From Thalassia testudinum (lineage: Eukaryota > Streptophyta > Magnoliopsida > Alismatales > Hydrocharitaceae): a DNA stretch of 64,000 nucleotides. Position numbers and translations under genes: made by a program. The stretch is from NCBI GenBank assembly GCA_037157565.1, contig JAZHRO010000019.1, positions 23,644,001 through 23,708,000 on the forward strand. Direction: 5' to 3'. Below are positions 52,849 through 64,000 of this stretch, piece after piece; the stretch's first letter is position 1; each line of letters opens with the position of its first letter. The notes below the pieces were generated by a model. That model saw only the letters and a list, made by a program, of their open reading frames with translations, was not told the origin of the DNA and made no database searches.

Positions 52849-54439
52849 TGATCGCATGGGTTTTGCGTGTTTGAAATCGGGGTTAAGAGTAATCCATCGT
52901 CGTAATTGCAAAATGCGTAAACAAATACAATTTATACCGAAACACCAAGGGAGTCCCGGGTCGAGCACAGGGTGGCGACGTTTGCTTTGTATGAAAACTG
53001 CGCCTCGATTTGTTTCTTTTTGGTGTTTTGCTATTTTGTTACTTTTTTTATTTTTGAAATAAAATGACAAGCAATCACAAGAGAGAGATAGAATCAAATG
53101 TGATATATTGTATGAATGTCAATTACAATAAACTATGAAAGCGTAAAAAAGAGAAAAGGGGTGAGAAGAAATCTCCCGAAGCAGTTGTTTGGTGAGACGA
53201 AAGCGCTTGGCGGAAGCTCGAACGAAGGAGTTAGGAAGCAAAACGACGGAGGTGGGAAGCAGGAGGACATCGAGTACAGGAAAGCTTTAGCATAGCTCCG
53301 GAATGGAGGTGAGAAGGCGGAGATGATCTACTACTGGAATGGAGGTGGGAGGACGGCTCCAAGGCGACATATGAATGGGGATGGGAAGATGGAGGAGTAT
53401 TTGGTGGGGCAGAGTTTCGTTACACTAATAGGCACCTTGGAGGCTTGAGAGGAAGCTCTAACAGAGCATCGGTAGGCTTGCTAGAGCTTGGGAGTAGGTG
53501 GGAGTAGAGTAGGTAGAGATGGCTTGGAAAGGAGGGGGTGTAGGTCCTTATATAGTGGATGGGAAGAGACTAAAATAGGCATGGGACCATTAATGACCTC
53601 CAAGACATCGCTATAAGTGTGGCTGTAGCCAGTTCATGCCCACTCACGCACGCAACTGGCCTTGCTGTAAGCAAACAATTAGCGACGGCTATAAGCGCCG
53701 CTGTAGGTCTAGCTCAGGTGTCGTAGCCACCTCACGCCTACCCATGCGAGCTATGCTATCCCTCCTCAAGCGCACAGATTGCACGGAGGCCCTACTGGCA
53801 TGCGCTCTGGCATGCGCTGGCATATATGCACGCACTGCTGGTGCATGCTGGCACTGCGCTGCCGCTACTGCATGCGCTGGCTACGTCGGGCGTCGGCTGG
53901 GTTGAGAATTGGGGGGCCTACAGGGATTCGAACCTGCACCCCTCCCTTGCGATCCAGCTCCTCCACCGTTGCGCCACGTCCGCAAGTGTGCCGAGAAGAT
54001 GAGTTGAGGCCGGTGGTGAGGGTGGGCTCTCAGCCTTTGGATTTTCATCCAACAGCTGAGATCACTTGTTGGGTGGCCATTGGAAGTATGGCGGGTGACT
54101 TTGGTCGCTCCAGATGGCACCACGTGGCACCATCTGACCGTCCACCCTTCTTTGCTTGCAAAGGATGCCACGGTGCTAGGATCAAGGTGATTTCTACGTT
54201 GTCGGACTGCGATCGTTGCTTTGGATCCATCCGTACAGTCGGATTTTTCATTCGAAGTCCGTAAGGACATTACATTGCCTCCTGGCCATATAAAATGAAG
54301 TAATTAATATACAAAACATACAACTATCCTAAATTCAATGCAATGGATGTTCATGCAATATTTATATCATGATGTGCAATGCTAAGCCTAGGAACTATCA
54401 TAAATAAGCATTTTATCATGAATTCATGTGTGTTTATCA
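52849..54439 (-). repeat. 5' LTR of Athila-type gag element
   Basis: 1,591 bp, TGATCGCATG to GTTTATCA. A TATATAAGG box reads on minus at about 53,548-53,557. It contains the second tRNA-like module (53,911-53,981) and a near-palindrome with a CACGTG centre (54,110-54,137). It abuts the CACTA fragment directly; the neighbouring GTACC (54,440-54,444) cannot be matched because the other end is truncated. Confidence 0.9.
53911..53981 (-). other. tRNA-like module in Athila LTR (copy 2)
   Basis: On minus: A box TGGCGCAACGG (53,966-53,976) and a perfect B box GGTTCGAATCC (53,924-53,934). Same place in the LTR as copy 1, so it was inherited with the LTR, not inserted twice. Lacks pairing acceptor arms. 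Confidence 0.65.
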
Positions 54440-55783
54440 GTACCCTCCATAATTTCTCTGTAATCGATTAAATCGATTGTCTATCTCATCCATATACATG
54501 GCACAGAAGTTAATGAACTCTTCTACAAGATATCCTTCCATAATAGATCCTTCAGACTTAGCCTTATTTAACACAGAATCTTTAAGTTTCTTCAAAAATC
54601 GTTCAACTGGATACATCCATTTGTATTGCACAGGCCCAGCAACTTTCGCTACATTTGCAAGATGCAGAGTTCAATGAACCATGACATCAAAGAACACCGG
54701 AGGAAATATCTGCTCTATTTTACATAATGTGACGACTATTTGCTTATCCCAATACTGTAATAAATCAGAACGTACAGTTTTCAAATAAATAGCTTTTAAA
54801 TATCGGCTCATCTCTGTAATTGAATCCACAACTGGATCAGGTAGCACTCCACGAATAACTAGTGGGAACAAGACTTTCATGTAAACATGACTGTTGTGAC
54901 TCTTTAACCCACAAATTTTCTTTTGAGCCTCATTTACACATCGATAAAGTTGTGAAGAATAGCCATCTGGCATCCGTACTTCTTTCAAAAAGGTGAAAAC
55001 TTTCTCTCGTTGATCATTGTTTAAGCTGTAAATGGCTTCCGGCAAGTCATAACTGCCGTCTTCTTTTACAATAACATGTAACTCTGGACGAATGCCTAAA
55101 GTTATCATGTCTTTTCTCATTTTCACTGTATCCTTTGGATTATCAATTAAGTTGAACACATCCAAAATGTTGCCCATGACATTCTTCTCAATATGCATCA
55201 CATCAAGATTATGTCAAATAGTTAGATCTTTCCAATACGGGAGTTCCATGAAGAAAATGCTTTGTTTCAAAGCTATTGGATCTCTCTTAAATAGTCGACC
55301 TAATCGTATGTTGCCAAGTTGTAATTTCTCCATTATTTGAAAACCTGACAACCTTATTGAATTTGCACTTAGCTTATTCCTTGGATTCTTAGAAGAATAC
55401 TGACAACTTTTACCATCGAACTTGTCCTTAAACACTGCCGTTCGCCATCTATGCTCAATTGGCAGGAATCTACAGTGTCCCAAATAACAAAACTTGTTGC
55501 TTTCAGGTAGTCGAAGATGCTGAGTATCATCCATACATACGGGACAAGCAAACTTTCCCTTTGTACTCCATCCCGACAAATCTGCATATGTGAGGAAGTC
55601 ATTAATCATCCACAATAATGCAACATGCATATCAAAGAATTCTTTTCTGTGTGCATCATATGTACGAATGTCGTTACACCACAATAGTTTCAGTTCATCT
55701 ATCAATGGTTGAAGATAAATGTCAATTGCATTTCCTGGCTGCTTTGGATCGGGGATTGATGACTCTACAATTATTAGCATTAA
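54440..55783 (-). pseudogene. CACTA (En/Spm) TNP2-type transposase fragment
   Basis: The minus strand encodes, in order, IPDPKQPGNAIDIYLQPLI, the FACPVCMDDT and LGHCRFLPIEHRW segments of the TNP2 domain (55,214-55,780), then MMHIEKNVMGNILDV and KKICGLKSHNSHVYMK (54,671-55,201), and the start of the DUF4218-type C-terminal domain (YKWMYPVERFLKKLK, EGYLVEEFINFC; 54,437-54,631). Stops or small shifts separate the three stretches. Both ends are lost: the right at the Athila LTR near 55,806 and the left at the Athila element ending 54,439. CACTA transposase cuts and pastes elements with CACTA ends; no termini are visible here. Confidence 0.85.
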
Positions 55784-55805
55784 CTATATCAATTAGAGTC
55801 AATTT

Positions 55806-57149
55806 TGAGGGCACATGTTTATTAAGGACAAATCATAATGAGCTTGAGAGCATGTCGTGCATGTTGTGTTAAGATTACTTGTAATTCATGTTTAACGACC
55901 ATGTGTGCAAGTGCGTATTAAAACAGGTCCCAGATGAGCAATTGAACCATACGGATGGATCTGGATCGACGAACGAAGTCCAACGGACTCCAAATCACCT
56001 CAATCCGACCTTCGTAACTCTCACAACAAGTTCGGGAAGTTCTGGCCATTGATATGATGATCAACGGCCCAAAGCCAGCCACATGTCGCACATCTATGCG
56101 CTCGCAGCCATCGCCCTCTCTCCAGTGCACCTTCATCAAGCAATCTCGGTCGTCCATTCTCCATCCAGCGGCCGAGATGTCTCCACGCTCTCCGCAGCAA
56201 AAACATCCGTGTGACCATCCACGCTCACAGTGTGGCGAAGAGAGCCTCAACCCACGCACGCAAGATGCGCGTTCGAGCCTTGGCGAGGCTCAAATCAGCA
56301 GCGGAGGACGCACACAATCAAAATTGAACCACTGATCAACAATAGAGCGGTTGAGAGGCGTGCTACGCAGTGAACTCTCGCACATCCATCGTGCACGCGT
56401 TAGATGACTCGCACCCTAAGTGCGCTTGAGGCACGATCTGAGCACGCATTCACGTGCGATTTGGGCCGTCGATCGCCGATCAAACGACTCTGAGCCAGTG
56501 CACATGGATCGTGGGAGGGGAGAAGCACGCGCACGCATGACGGACCGGCGAAAGGGGGCCTTCACCGACACTTTTGGAATGGTTTTAGCGACGTCCTGGA
56601 CGTCACTAAAGCCCCTACCTAATTTAGAAACCCTTCCGTCTCTATAAAAACCCCCGCACCCACTCCATTTATGAGCATCCCTTCCTAGCTTCTCCTTAGC
56701 TCTACTTAGCACGCCTTTCACACTCTCCCAAAGTTGCAGAGCCGTCGACGGAAGCCCATCCACCGCCGTGACTGCCTCACCTCTCCATTTCTCACCTCTC
56801 TACCCTAGTTTAATGCTTATGTGTTTTAAAGCTTTCCTCTAGCATTGTACTTGTGAAATGATTTTACGTATGCAATATATTTCCATTTGTTTTATCATAT
56901 CATGTTTCATGCATGCACAAGTAATCACCATGCTATAATCTCAAGTCTCTAATGCTACTCTCTCTCTCATTTTCTCACAAGCAAACAAAGCAAAGATTTT
57001 TGTGACACCCTAAAGCGACAAACTAATCCGATTTCACGCCTCCTCGTGTTCGACACTTGGAATCACCTAATACATATCTTCATTTAAAATTGATGTCGCA
57101 AACGCATGTTATAATGATGGATTTAACTTAACGCATTTCGACGACGTCA
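55806..57149 (+). repeat. 5' LTR of plus-strand Athila element
   Basis: Ends GACGTCA at 57,149, six bases before the primer site. The start (about 55,806) is approximate, placed just beyond CACTA coding. It is alignable with the opposite-strand LTR at 61,871-63,608 (CAGAT..., CCAACGGACTCC). CTATAAAAACC at 56,641-56,651 is a strong TATA box in plus orientation. It contains an A/B-box-like pair (56,233-56,243 and 56,270-56,279) and a hairpin at 56,584-56,610. Confidence 0.75.
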
Positions 57150-57154
57150 GTTTT

Positions 57155-57174
57155 TGGCATCGTTGCCAGGGAGG
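57155..57174 (+). other. Primer binding site of plus-strand Athila element
   Basis: TGGCATCGTTGCCAGGGAGG, close to the Athila consensus TGGCGCCGTTGCCGGGGA. It fixes the 3' boundary of the LTR and the orientation. Confidence 0.85.
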
Positions 57175-58459
57175 CAACGAATCTTTTTGTCGCTTTTATC
57201 CTTGCATTGGTATTCACATTTCTAACCCTCTTTTCTCTCTCGTTCTTTAGTCGCAGGAACTTGGTGCACCGGCAACAGCAGGAGAGCGATCCACATTGAT
57301 AGAGTCAGAGCAAAGTGTGGTAAAGAACTTTTGTGAGTATCGCTTGGCCTAGCGTAGTCTCATCTTCCCATTATCTAAAAACAAAAAGAAAAAAAAAATC
57401 ATCTAGGCTCATGCATAAACCCTAGGCTAGCTGATTGTTTGCTTGCTTAAAAATCCAAAAAAATTATAAATTCAAAAAATGGCATGGTAAATGAGTACTT
57501 GACCCACATCTCAAATCCATCACCCAAACAAAAAAATACACTCTAATGTTTTTGAAGAAAATCTTTTTGGAATGTTCTTTTCTTTTCAAGTGGTGTTTGT
57601 GAAGCCATCCGTGCTTTGTACTTGGCCGCACCACTTCAACTAAAATCAATTCACCTGGTAGAATTGCATGAACTCTAGGGTGAATACATTAGGGTTGCTT
57701 TTCTAGGGCCACATCATTCTCTCAAAATGAAATCGACTATCATCCGTTGTGTGTAAAACATTGTGTGCCTACTTAAACATTATCTGAATCCATTCAGAAA
57801 TTTCAACCCTAAAAATCACTAAAGCAAGGACGAATCATTAAAAGACACCACATCCTAAAAACCTTGCTTGAAAACTATGTTTTGTTGAGTGCACACACAT
57901 GCTCAATTGGATTAACTAAGAGGCACAACCCCCAACAATGCCTCATCACATATCTTGAGTACAAGCACTAACCTAGCCCCATATTAAAATGGAGTAGACA
58001 TGCCCTAGGTAGGATTAATCTAAGTCCTGGAAGAGTGATTGGGTTTGTCAAGTGCTTGGCCTTAATTCCCATCGAGAAATCTGGTGTCTAGGCTGCGGAG
58101 AGGTGTCAAACGACCGCGGTTGTGAGGTACAAAGGAATCGGCAGCACGAGCCAAAGGAAGAACCTTCCCCTCAATCCCCTCATAATCAACCTGGCCAAAT
58201 TAACTTTGACAAGGGAGGTTTAAGTGCTTGCAGACTTCATTACTCTTTCCAAGGCTTTTAGGTCACCTAGGTCTACACTCTAAGTACTAGACTTGTTTGC
58301 TTGATTATGCACACACTTTTCTCGCACCTGTCTCTCTCAGCACCCCTCCCTATTCTTCTCTAGTGTATGCACGAAAGACGATCGCTTCATCCTGAGTTGT
58401 TTGTTTTAGAAAGGGACATCAGGAGGAGACTTGATTTTTCAAGGGATAGGATTAAGGAA
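57175..58459 (+). other. Leader of plus-strand Athila element
   Basis: About 1.3 kb without a meaningful ORF between primer site and gag. Its length is similar to the leader of the minus-strand element at 51,517-52,829. Confidence 0.5.
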
Positions 58460-60435
58460 ATGGCCAACCCAAGAATTGAAGAGATTGAGACCAACCTCAA
58501 CCCAATGCTATGGCCATCATTCAGGCTCAAATCTCGGCCAACCACCAACTCCAACAACAACAGATCCAAACCATCATGCAAGCCATACACTGATTGCAGA
58601 ACCCTCAAGGGCAACCCCCACTGAACCCACCTAACCCACCACAACCTCTCAAGGGCCAACCAAGGCCTCTCTGTGATTTTTACGATCCGTTTGCTATCCA
58701 GATCGAGCCACATCTTAGGGTCTCCGAAGGGGGAGATGATTTTGAGCTAAAACCTAATGTCCTTAGCTTAATTCAAAGCTACTTTCATGGGAGCTCAAAT
58801 GAAGACCCCTTCCAACACCTAGAGGACCTAGACTGAATCGCCCGAACTGTGAAACTAGGGAACATCAGCTTAGAAATTGTTTTAATTAGGATGTTTCCTT
58901 TCTCCCTAAAAGGCAAAGCTTCTCACTGGCTTAGAACCTTAGGGAGACCCATCTCCACTTGGGAGGAACTTAGGCATGCATTCCTGAAGAAATTTTTCCC
59001 CATACTTAAAACCAATGCCCTCAGAAGAGCCATTACCACATTCACACTACAAGGTGGGGAACAATTTCATGAGGCGTGGGAAAGATTTAATGAATTACCA
59101 AGGAAATGCCCACACCACGAGGTTCCAAGGTGGCAATTGGCCTAGATCTTCTACCATGGTCTAGATAGCAACCTTAGGAATTTTGTTGATGCCTCATGTG
59201 GAGGCAATTTTCTGAACAAAGATGAGAAAAGCGCGTTCGATCTCTTTGAGTCCATGAGTGAGAATTCGCTTAATAACGCCTCCATGACCCAATTCAACAG
59301 GCCCAGTCAACCCCGTGGTAGTATTTACGAAGTGCAAACTAATTCAGGGACGGTTGACATGGACATCATAGCAAAGAAGCTGGATCGAGTTGAGATGGTA
59401 GACAAGAAAATTGATGAGCTTCTGAATCAATACTAGACACCCTTGCAAACCTTCTACCTAGCAAAGGGAGGTCACAATGTTGACTTGGTTCAGTCTATGA
59501 ACCAAACACATCTGGAACAACCCCTGCCTATGTTCTAAGGAGGGACCTTTGCTCCCTCATACCTTGACTATTCTTTCCCCTCCCCTTCGGCACCACCAAC
59601 CTTGGAAGATGCCAATGCCATCCAAGGTTACTCCAAACCTAACCCTTTATCTAACACTTACAATGCCGGATGGTGCAATCACCTAAATTTTGCCTGGACA
59701 AACCAAGAATCGAACTAATTCCAAAACCAACATAGGCCAAACCCTCCCTCCTATCATCAAGGTCCACCTACTAGACCACCCTATAACTAGAATAGGACGG
59801 CTCCTACACAACAAAACCAACTGGACACCCTGATCAAGATGATGGTTGATATGAATCAGAAACATCAGGAGGAGATGGCTTTAGTGAGGGGACAATTGAG
59901 TCAGTTGTTGGATAGCAAACAACAGGGGTCCCTTCCATCTCAGCCACAACCAAACCCAAGGAATGTCATGAACAAAGGACACAATCCTCAAGGGTTCCAA
60001 CAAAATTATGGGCAAGCCCATGTGATTCTACAAGCCCCACAAACACCCCCTGGGTTTGCTGCTTCTTGTTCTTCTCAAGGACCTAACCTTGGTCCCAATG
60101 CCTCAGCCAATGCGGTTACCTTGAGAAGTGGCACCCAAATCCAGGATCCCAAATGGTCGACTCCTCCCGTGACTACACTACCCGAGATAGTTGATTCTGA
60201 AGACAAGCGAGAAGAACCCAAGGATCAGGAACCTAACCCAGTTCAAATCCAAGTCACATACAATGAAGCCTTGGATAAGGCCAAGAAGAAAAGAAACATG
60301 GCTGAGAATGAGTTGTTAGAGATATTCAAACAAGTACAGATCAATATACCCCTCCTTGATGCAATCAAACATATCCCGACTTACGCAAAGTTTCTGAACA
60401 ATGTTTGCACACCCAAGTGTAAGCCAAGAACCTAA
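58460..60435 (+). pseudogene. gag of plus-strand Athila element
   Basis: ATG 58,460 (MANPRIEEIE) starts one frame; a shift near 58,505 leads to the frame used by the rest. The capsid-type domain reads FELKPNVLSLIQSYF, EDPFQHLEDL, IRMFPFSLKGKASHWL, FLKKFFPILKTNALRRAITTF and RKCPHHEVPRW, then (after a TAG) FYHGLDSNLRNFVDAS. A Gln/Pro/Asn-rich tail follows (59,560-60,120), then NAVTLRSG (60,112 region), the motif that usually precedes protease. At least seven in-frame stops. Confidence 0.85.
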
Positions 60436-60450
60436 TCACCTAGGAAGGTA

Positions 60451-60930
60451 ATGCTATCTAGACAGGCTAGTTTGGTGATATTAAGTAGCCTACCTCCAAA
60501 AAGGACTGACCTTGGAGCACCTTTAATCTCATGTAATATTGGGGATTTGACTTGTGATCGAGCGCTCCTGGATCTAGGTGCTTCGATAAACCTAATCACA
60601 ACTACTCTTTACCACCAGTTTGGATTTGGAGAACTAAAGCCTACACCTGTGACCATCCAACTAGCTGACCGATCTGTAAAAACCCCGAAAGGGATAGTTG
60701 AGGATGTAATTGTTCAGGTTAAGGACTTCTACTTCCCAGTTGACTTCTTAGTCCTTGACATGGAGGTATCCGAACAGTTACAAAACACACCCATCATCCT
60801 AGGTAGACCTTTTTTGGCTACCACCAAGGCTAACATCGATTGCGACACGAGATGTATGGAAATTGCCTTTGGAGATAGGAAGAAGCAATTGGATATCTTC
60901 AAGGCAACAAAGTCTTTTGATTGTGGTTAG
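60451..60930 (+). pseudogene. Protease of plus-strand Athila element
   Basis: 159 open codons: LPPKRTDLGAPLISCNIGD, the active-site strand LLDLGASINLI (the lineage's DLGA form of DTGA), LADRSVKTPKGIVEDVIV, and the closing ILGRPFLATTKANID. All expected landmarks are intact. It is an aspartic protease acting as a dimer to cut gag-pol. Confidence 0.85.
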
Positions 60931-61161
60931 GTCGAGGAATGCGATCCCGTGGAAACTCTAGTTGAGGAATGCATGATAGCAAGCTCTTTAGAGGACCATC
61001 TAACTCAACCAACTTTATACTACCCTAACCCACCCCAATCTCTAGAGGTTGCAAAACTTTGCTGAGCTGATTTCCACCAGCAAACCCCATTTGAGGAGAT
61101 TGATGTCACTCAACTCCCTCCTTTCCCTTACCCATCAAATATTGTACCACCAGCACCTAAA

Positions 61162-61870
61162 TTGAAACCTCTACCTAACAACCTCAAGTATGTCTTCCTA
61201 GGACCCAATCACACCTTCCCTGTGATTATCAATGCACATCTGACCAGGGACCAAGAGCTTAGGTTGACTACAACTCTTTCTGAATATCGGGCAACAATTG
61301 GGTGGACAATCTCTGACCTAAGAGGCATTATCCCTAGCTATTGTACACAAAAAATCTATTTGGAAGATGGGGCTCGACCTTTCCGCCAGATGCAAAGACG
61401 ACTGAATTCAACCATGTGGGAGGTCATTAAAAATGAGATCATCAAATGGCTTGACGCAGGGATCATCTACCCGATTTCCGACAACCCCGAGGTGAGCCCT
61501 ACCCAAGTGGTACCAAAGAAGGTTGGGCTCACCGTTATCACAAATGACGATGGCAAATCCATCCCTACCCGCACCACCACCTCATGGCGGGTATGCATTG
61601 ACTATAGGAAGCTCAATGAAGCTATTAAGAAGGATCATTTCCTTCTACCATTCATTGACCAAATTCTCGAATGGTTGGCAGGGAAGAAATACTTTTGCTT
61701 CCTAGATGGATATTCAGGATATAACCAGGTTTCTATTGCACCCGTGGACCAAAAGAAGACTACATTCACCTACCCGTATAGCACGTTTGCATTCCATCGT
61801 ATGCCATTCAGGTTATGTAGTTCACTCGCTACCTTTCAGCGTTGCATGTTCGCCATTTTTTTAGAGATGG
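61162..61870 (+). pseudogene. Reverse transcriptase N-terminal part, plus-strand Athila element
   Basis: The pre-RT segment LKYVFLGPNHTFPVII and LREYRA-like helix lead to the fingers (EIIKWLDAGIIYPISD, WRVCIDYRKLNEAIKKDHF). Then come LDGYSGYNQVSIAP, TYPYSTFAFHRMPFRLC, TFQRCMFAIF and the last host residues near EMVG. The insertion falls a few codons before the FMDD catalytic motif expected in this family, so the palm is split. Confidence 0.9.
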
Positions 61871-63608
61871 TGGGTGTTGAATGTCGGAGGACTACGCTAT
61901 CGAAGTTGGTTTTGAAAACCTATCGTTGTAGTTCAAGTAGAGAAGAACTCGAGTTCAACAAATAAAATTTATACCAAAAAATCTATAAAGAAATCCTGGA
62001 TCAAACTCAAGGAGGCTACATCGATCAAAGTTTGTAATTATATATTTTTCTATGTTTTTGTTTAAAGGGCGGAATAATCACAATGAAATGGAATCGATAT
62101 AGACAATAAGAGAGAGGGAGAGAGAGGGAAAACATTCACTTGATATTGCAAAATGTTTTTAAACTAAGAAAGAGAGAAAAGATTACACTAGAAAGTGAGA
62201 AATTATTACAACTAGAAAGCAGGAAAAGAATGGGAGAGAGAAGTTATCCTCCTCGACGATCTCTTGGAGGATGAGCCAGATGAGACAACGCTTGGAAGAC
62301 GAGGAACGGAGAGGGAAGAAGGAGGTTGAAGCAGGAGGAATGGGACCGAGGCAACACGTCGTCATCGTCACGGGATCCGCTACTGGAACGGGGGCAAAAA
62401 CTTGATTTTAGCTCTTAAGGAGCATCCCGGGTGTGGGACAAGCTTCTCTTAAGTTTTGAAGAGGGCGAGAAGAGAAGGAAGGGATCAAAAATCTGTATGG
62501 AAAGGGTCTCCTTTTATAGTTGCAAGGAGTGGGGGCATTTTGGACATTATAACTTGAAAAACATTAATTTAGGACCTTTAGTGACAGATTTATCCATCAC
62601 TAAAGGCCTGAACGTGACCGACGTGCTCACCGCTCACGTGCCCCCTCGCCTCCATGCCCTTCAACGCACGCGCACATTCGTGTGCACTTAGTCGTCCGAT
62701 CAAGAGATCGGACGGCTTAAGTTGCCTACGCCCGTGCCGCATGCCCATGTGCGATCACGCGTAAGCTCCATGCATCTGATCGCGCGTGAGTGCTATCACT
62801 CAATCTTCGCCGCTGGATCTGCATCACGTGGCTCTAATCGTGCGCCCACGTGCTGCGGATGTGGGCTCGATCGTGCATCGCACGCTCACGTAGCGCACTC
62901 GACTGCTGCGCTATGTGTAGCTTTGTGTCACGTGGCATGTTTTGCGCACGATTGATCTTGACCGTTAGATCTTCATCCAACAGTTGAGATCAAAAGTGGT
63001 ATGCACCTTCAGAAGAGGAGGGCGTTGGATGAGCGATGGCATGGTGCAATCTCGGTCGTTGGATGGGCATCCAACAGTTGAGATTTGTCGAGCGGGTGAA
63101 GAAGGAGAGCTGTGGCCGGTGTTGGGTGGCTATGATGGTGCCACATGGTGCCATCTAGGCCGTTCATCTTTTGAGTGATGTAGATGGTGCCACGAGTGTC
63201 GAATTGGACCGATTTTTGCACCGTTAGGCTGTGATTGTCGATCTGAACCCATCCGTGCAGTCGGATTTGTTGTCTGAGGTGCAGATTAACACCATCTTGG
63301 CCCTTGCTCTTCAAGGTTCATCAATCTCTATCTGGTGCTACGGATGTCCGATTTGGACAATCTTGGAGTCGTTGAACTCCAGTCGTCGCCCTGATCAGAT
63401 CCATACGATTGGATCTTCGATCTGAGGCCCTGATAAAAGGTTGCCCTATCCCTGACCATAAAAAGGAGACAATTAATATACAATTTATACAACTTGATCT
63501 AAATGCATGATTATGCATGTTATGCACTATTTACAATGTATGATGCTAATGTGACTCTAAGAACAAGCATTAATAAGCATTTTAGGTTAATCAGATGTAT
63601 GCACATCA
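61871..63608 (-). repeat. 3' LTR of a minus-strand Athila element
   Basis: Left end about 61,871 (TGGGTGTTGAATG; 61,875 is also possible) and right end GCACATCA at 63,608, followed by CACCCCCATGCC, the polypurine tract on minus. Its left part aligns with 52,849 on (ACAAATA..AATTTATACC, GGAGTC/GGATC). A CTATAAAAGG box reads on minus at about 62,508-62,520. A CCTTTAGTGA/TCACTAAAGG hairpin lies at 62,575-62,606. Confidence 0.8.
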
Positions 63609-64000
63609 CACCCCCATGCCTATCTTTTGCTAGTCCTTAGCAAAAATTACATACTATTTATAAAAGAATTAGGTTGGATTACTCAAGCAAAAATCATTTT
63701 CAACATTAAGAAATTTTTACTTAGGATCTGAACTTTCAAAGACACAACAGCGCCCGCGTATCTGCCAAAATGCAGACTGCCTCAAGCCCTCGCCTTATTC
63801 AAAGAAAAATCTCTTTTTCTCTTTTTCTTCTTTTCTAATTTTTTTAGATTTTTTAGTTTAGGGTTAAAGAGTGGCTTTCTACAGCCACTCAACCCACCCA
63901 AGATTTGATGAGAACCCTAAGTTCTAAGTATCTTATTGTAAATGTGATAGACTCGTTGATCGGCAATTAGAATGAACTTCGAGTTTCTACGCCTCTAGAT
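63609..64000 (-). mobile_element. 3' internal part of a minus-strand Athila element (runs off window)
   Basis: Homologous to 47,050-47,480 of the gag-only element (CTTTTTGCTAGTC, TCTGCCAAAATGCAGA-like, CTACTCGACTTGCCCAAGA-like words). It is the non-coding region before the 3' LTR; coding parts would lie to the right of the window. Confidence 0.75.

Larger units (their letters stand above)
46409..54439 (-). mobile_element. Athila-type element with gag and protease only (minus)
   Basis: 5' LTR 52,849-54,439, primer site 52,830-52,845, leader, gag about 50,243-51,516, protease 48,838-49,854, a short unknown ORF, Athila-type 3' block (48,280-48,330), 3' polypurine region at 47,050 and a truncated 3' LTR 46,409-47,049. 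The distance from protease to the 3' block is only about 500 bp, so RT, RNase H and integrase (about 3 kb) are absent. It resembles gag-only LTR elements (TR-GAG) described in plants and would need a partner for mobility. Confidence 0.8.
55806..61870 (+). mobile_element. Athila-type Ty3/gypsy element, plus, interrupted in RT
   Basis: 5' LTR, primer site 57,155-57,174, leader, gag, protease and N-terminal RT are in the expected order. It stops at about 61,870, where a minus-strand Athila LTR is inserted. The rest (RT catalytic site, RNase H, integrase, 3' LTR) must lie beyond the window. From about 58,510 to 61,870 everything reads in a single frame broken only by stop codons, so decay has been mostly by substitution. 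Confidence 0.85.

Noticed and set aside
1..64000. CRISPR array, bacterial operons, rRNA or organelle DNA
   Set aside because: No regular direct repeats with unique spacers, no bacterial gene organisation and no rRNA landmarks were seen; the content is plant retrotransposons.

Overview
This window looks like intergenic heterochromatin of a flowering plant. I found no host protein-coding gene. Almost every stretch that can be read belongs to a transposable element, and the families present are those of angiosperm genomes: chromodomain-bearing Ty3/gypsy (Tekay/Del type, tRNA-Met primer site), Athila/Tat-type Ty3/gypsy (GCC-GTTGCC primer site, DLGA protease), SIRE-like Ty1/copia LTRs, a CACTA (TNP2) transposase fragment and an L1-like insertion. 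The density of nested insertions suggests a large genome; a monocot is possible, but I cannot name the species.

Layout. 1-21,341 is a stack of solo LTRs. A Tat/Athila-like LTR (1-458 plus 6,231-7,955) is split by a Tekay-type solo LTR (459-6,230), which is itself split by another Tat/Athila-like solo LTR (786-3,733, target duplication CACCC). A decayed Athila/Tat-like internal region follows in pieces (7,956-8,454; 11,066-11,570; 13,635-14,843; 16,336-16,769; 18,498-18,718), interrupted by solo LTRs at 8,455-11,060, 11,571-13,629, 14,844-16,335, 16,775-18,492 and 18,719-21,267.

21,342-41,824 is a minus-strand Tekay element with two ~2.7 kb LTRs and a broken gag-pol. A second, younger plus-strand Tekay element (28,692-39,127, target duplication AGACC) sits inside its 5' LTR. 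41,931-42,997 is a poly(A)-tailed L1-like insertion with a 13-bp target duplication. 43,011-46,164 is AT-rich DNA packed with a TGTAATACA / TGTTACAA word, ending in a TA microsatellite. 46,409-54,439 is a minus-strand Athila-type element that keeps gag and protease but has no reverse transcriptase or integrase. 54,440-55,783 is a CACTA transposase fragment. 55,806-61,870 is a plus-strand Athila element (LTR, primer site, gag, protease, first part of RT), cut by the 3' LTR of another minus-strand Athila element (61,871-63,608) that runs off the window.

The most unusual signals are cis-sequence patterns rather than proteins: (i) clusters of the perfect palindrome CAGACGTCTG at the same places in all Tekay-type LTRs, and the same word in unrelated copia LTRs; (ii) the dense GTAATAC-type array in the AT-rich block, which resembles in layout the motif arrays used by VANDAL anti-silencing proteins; (iii) tRNA-like A-box/B-box modules inside Athila LTRs. 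All comparisons were made by eye; boundaries marked approximate may be off by tens of bases.
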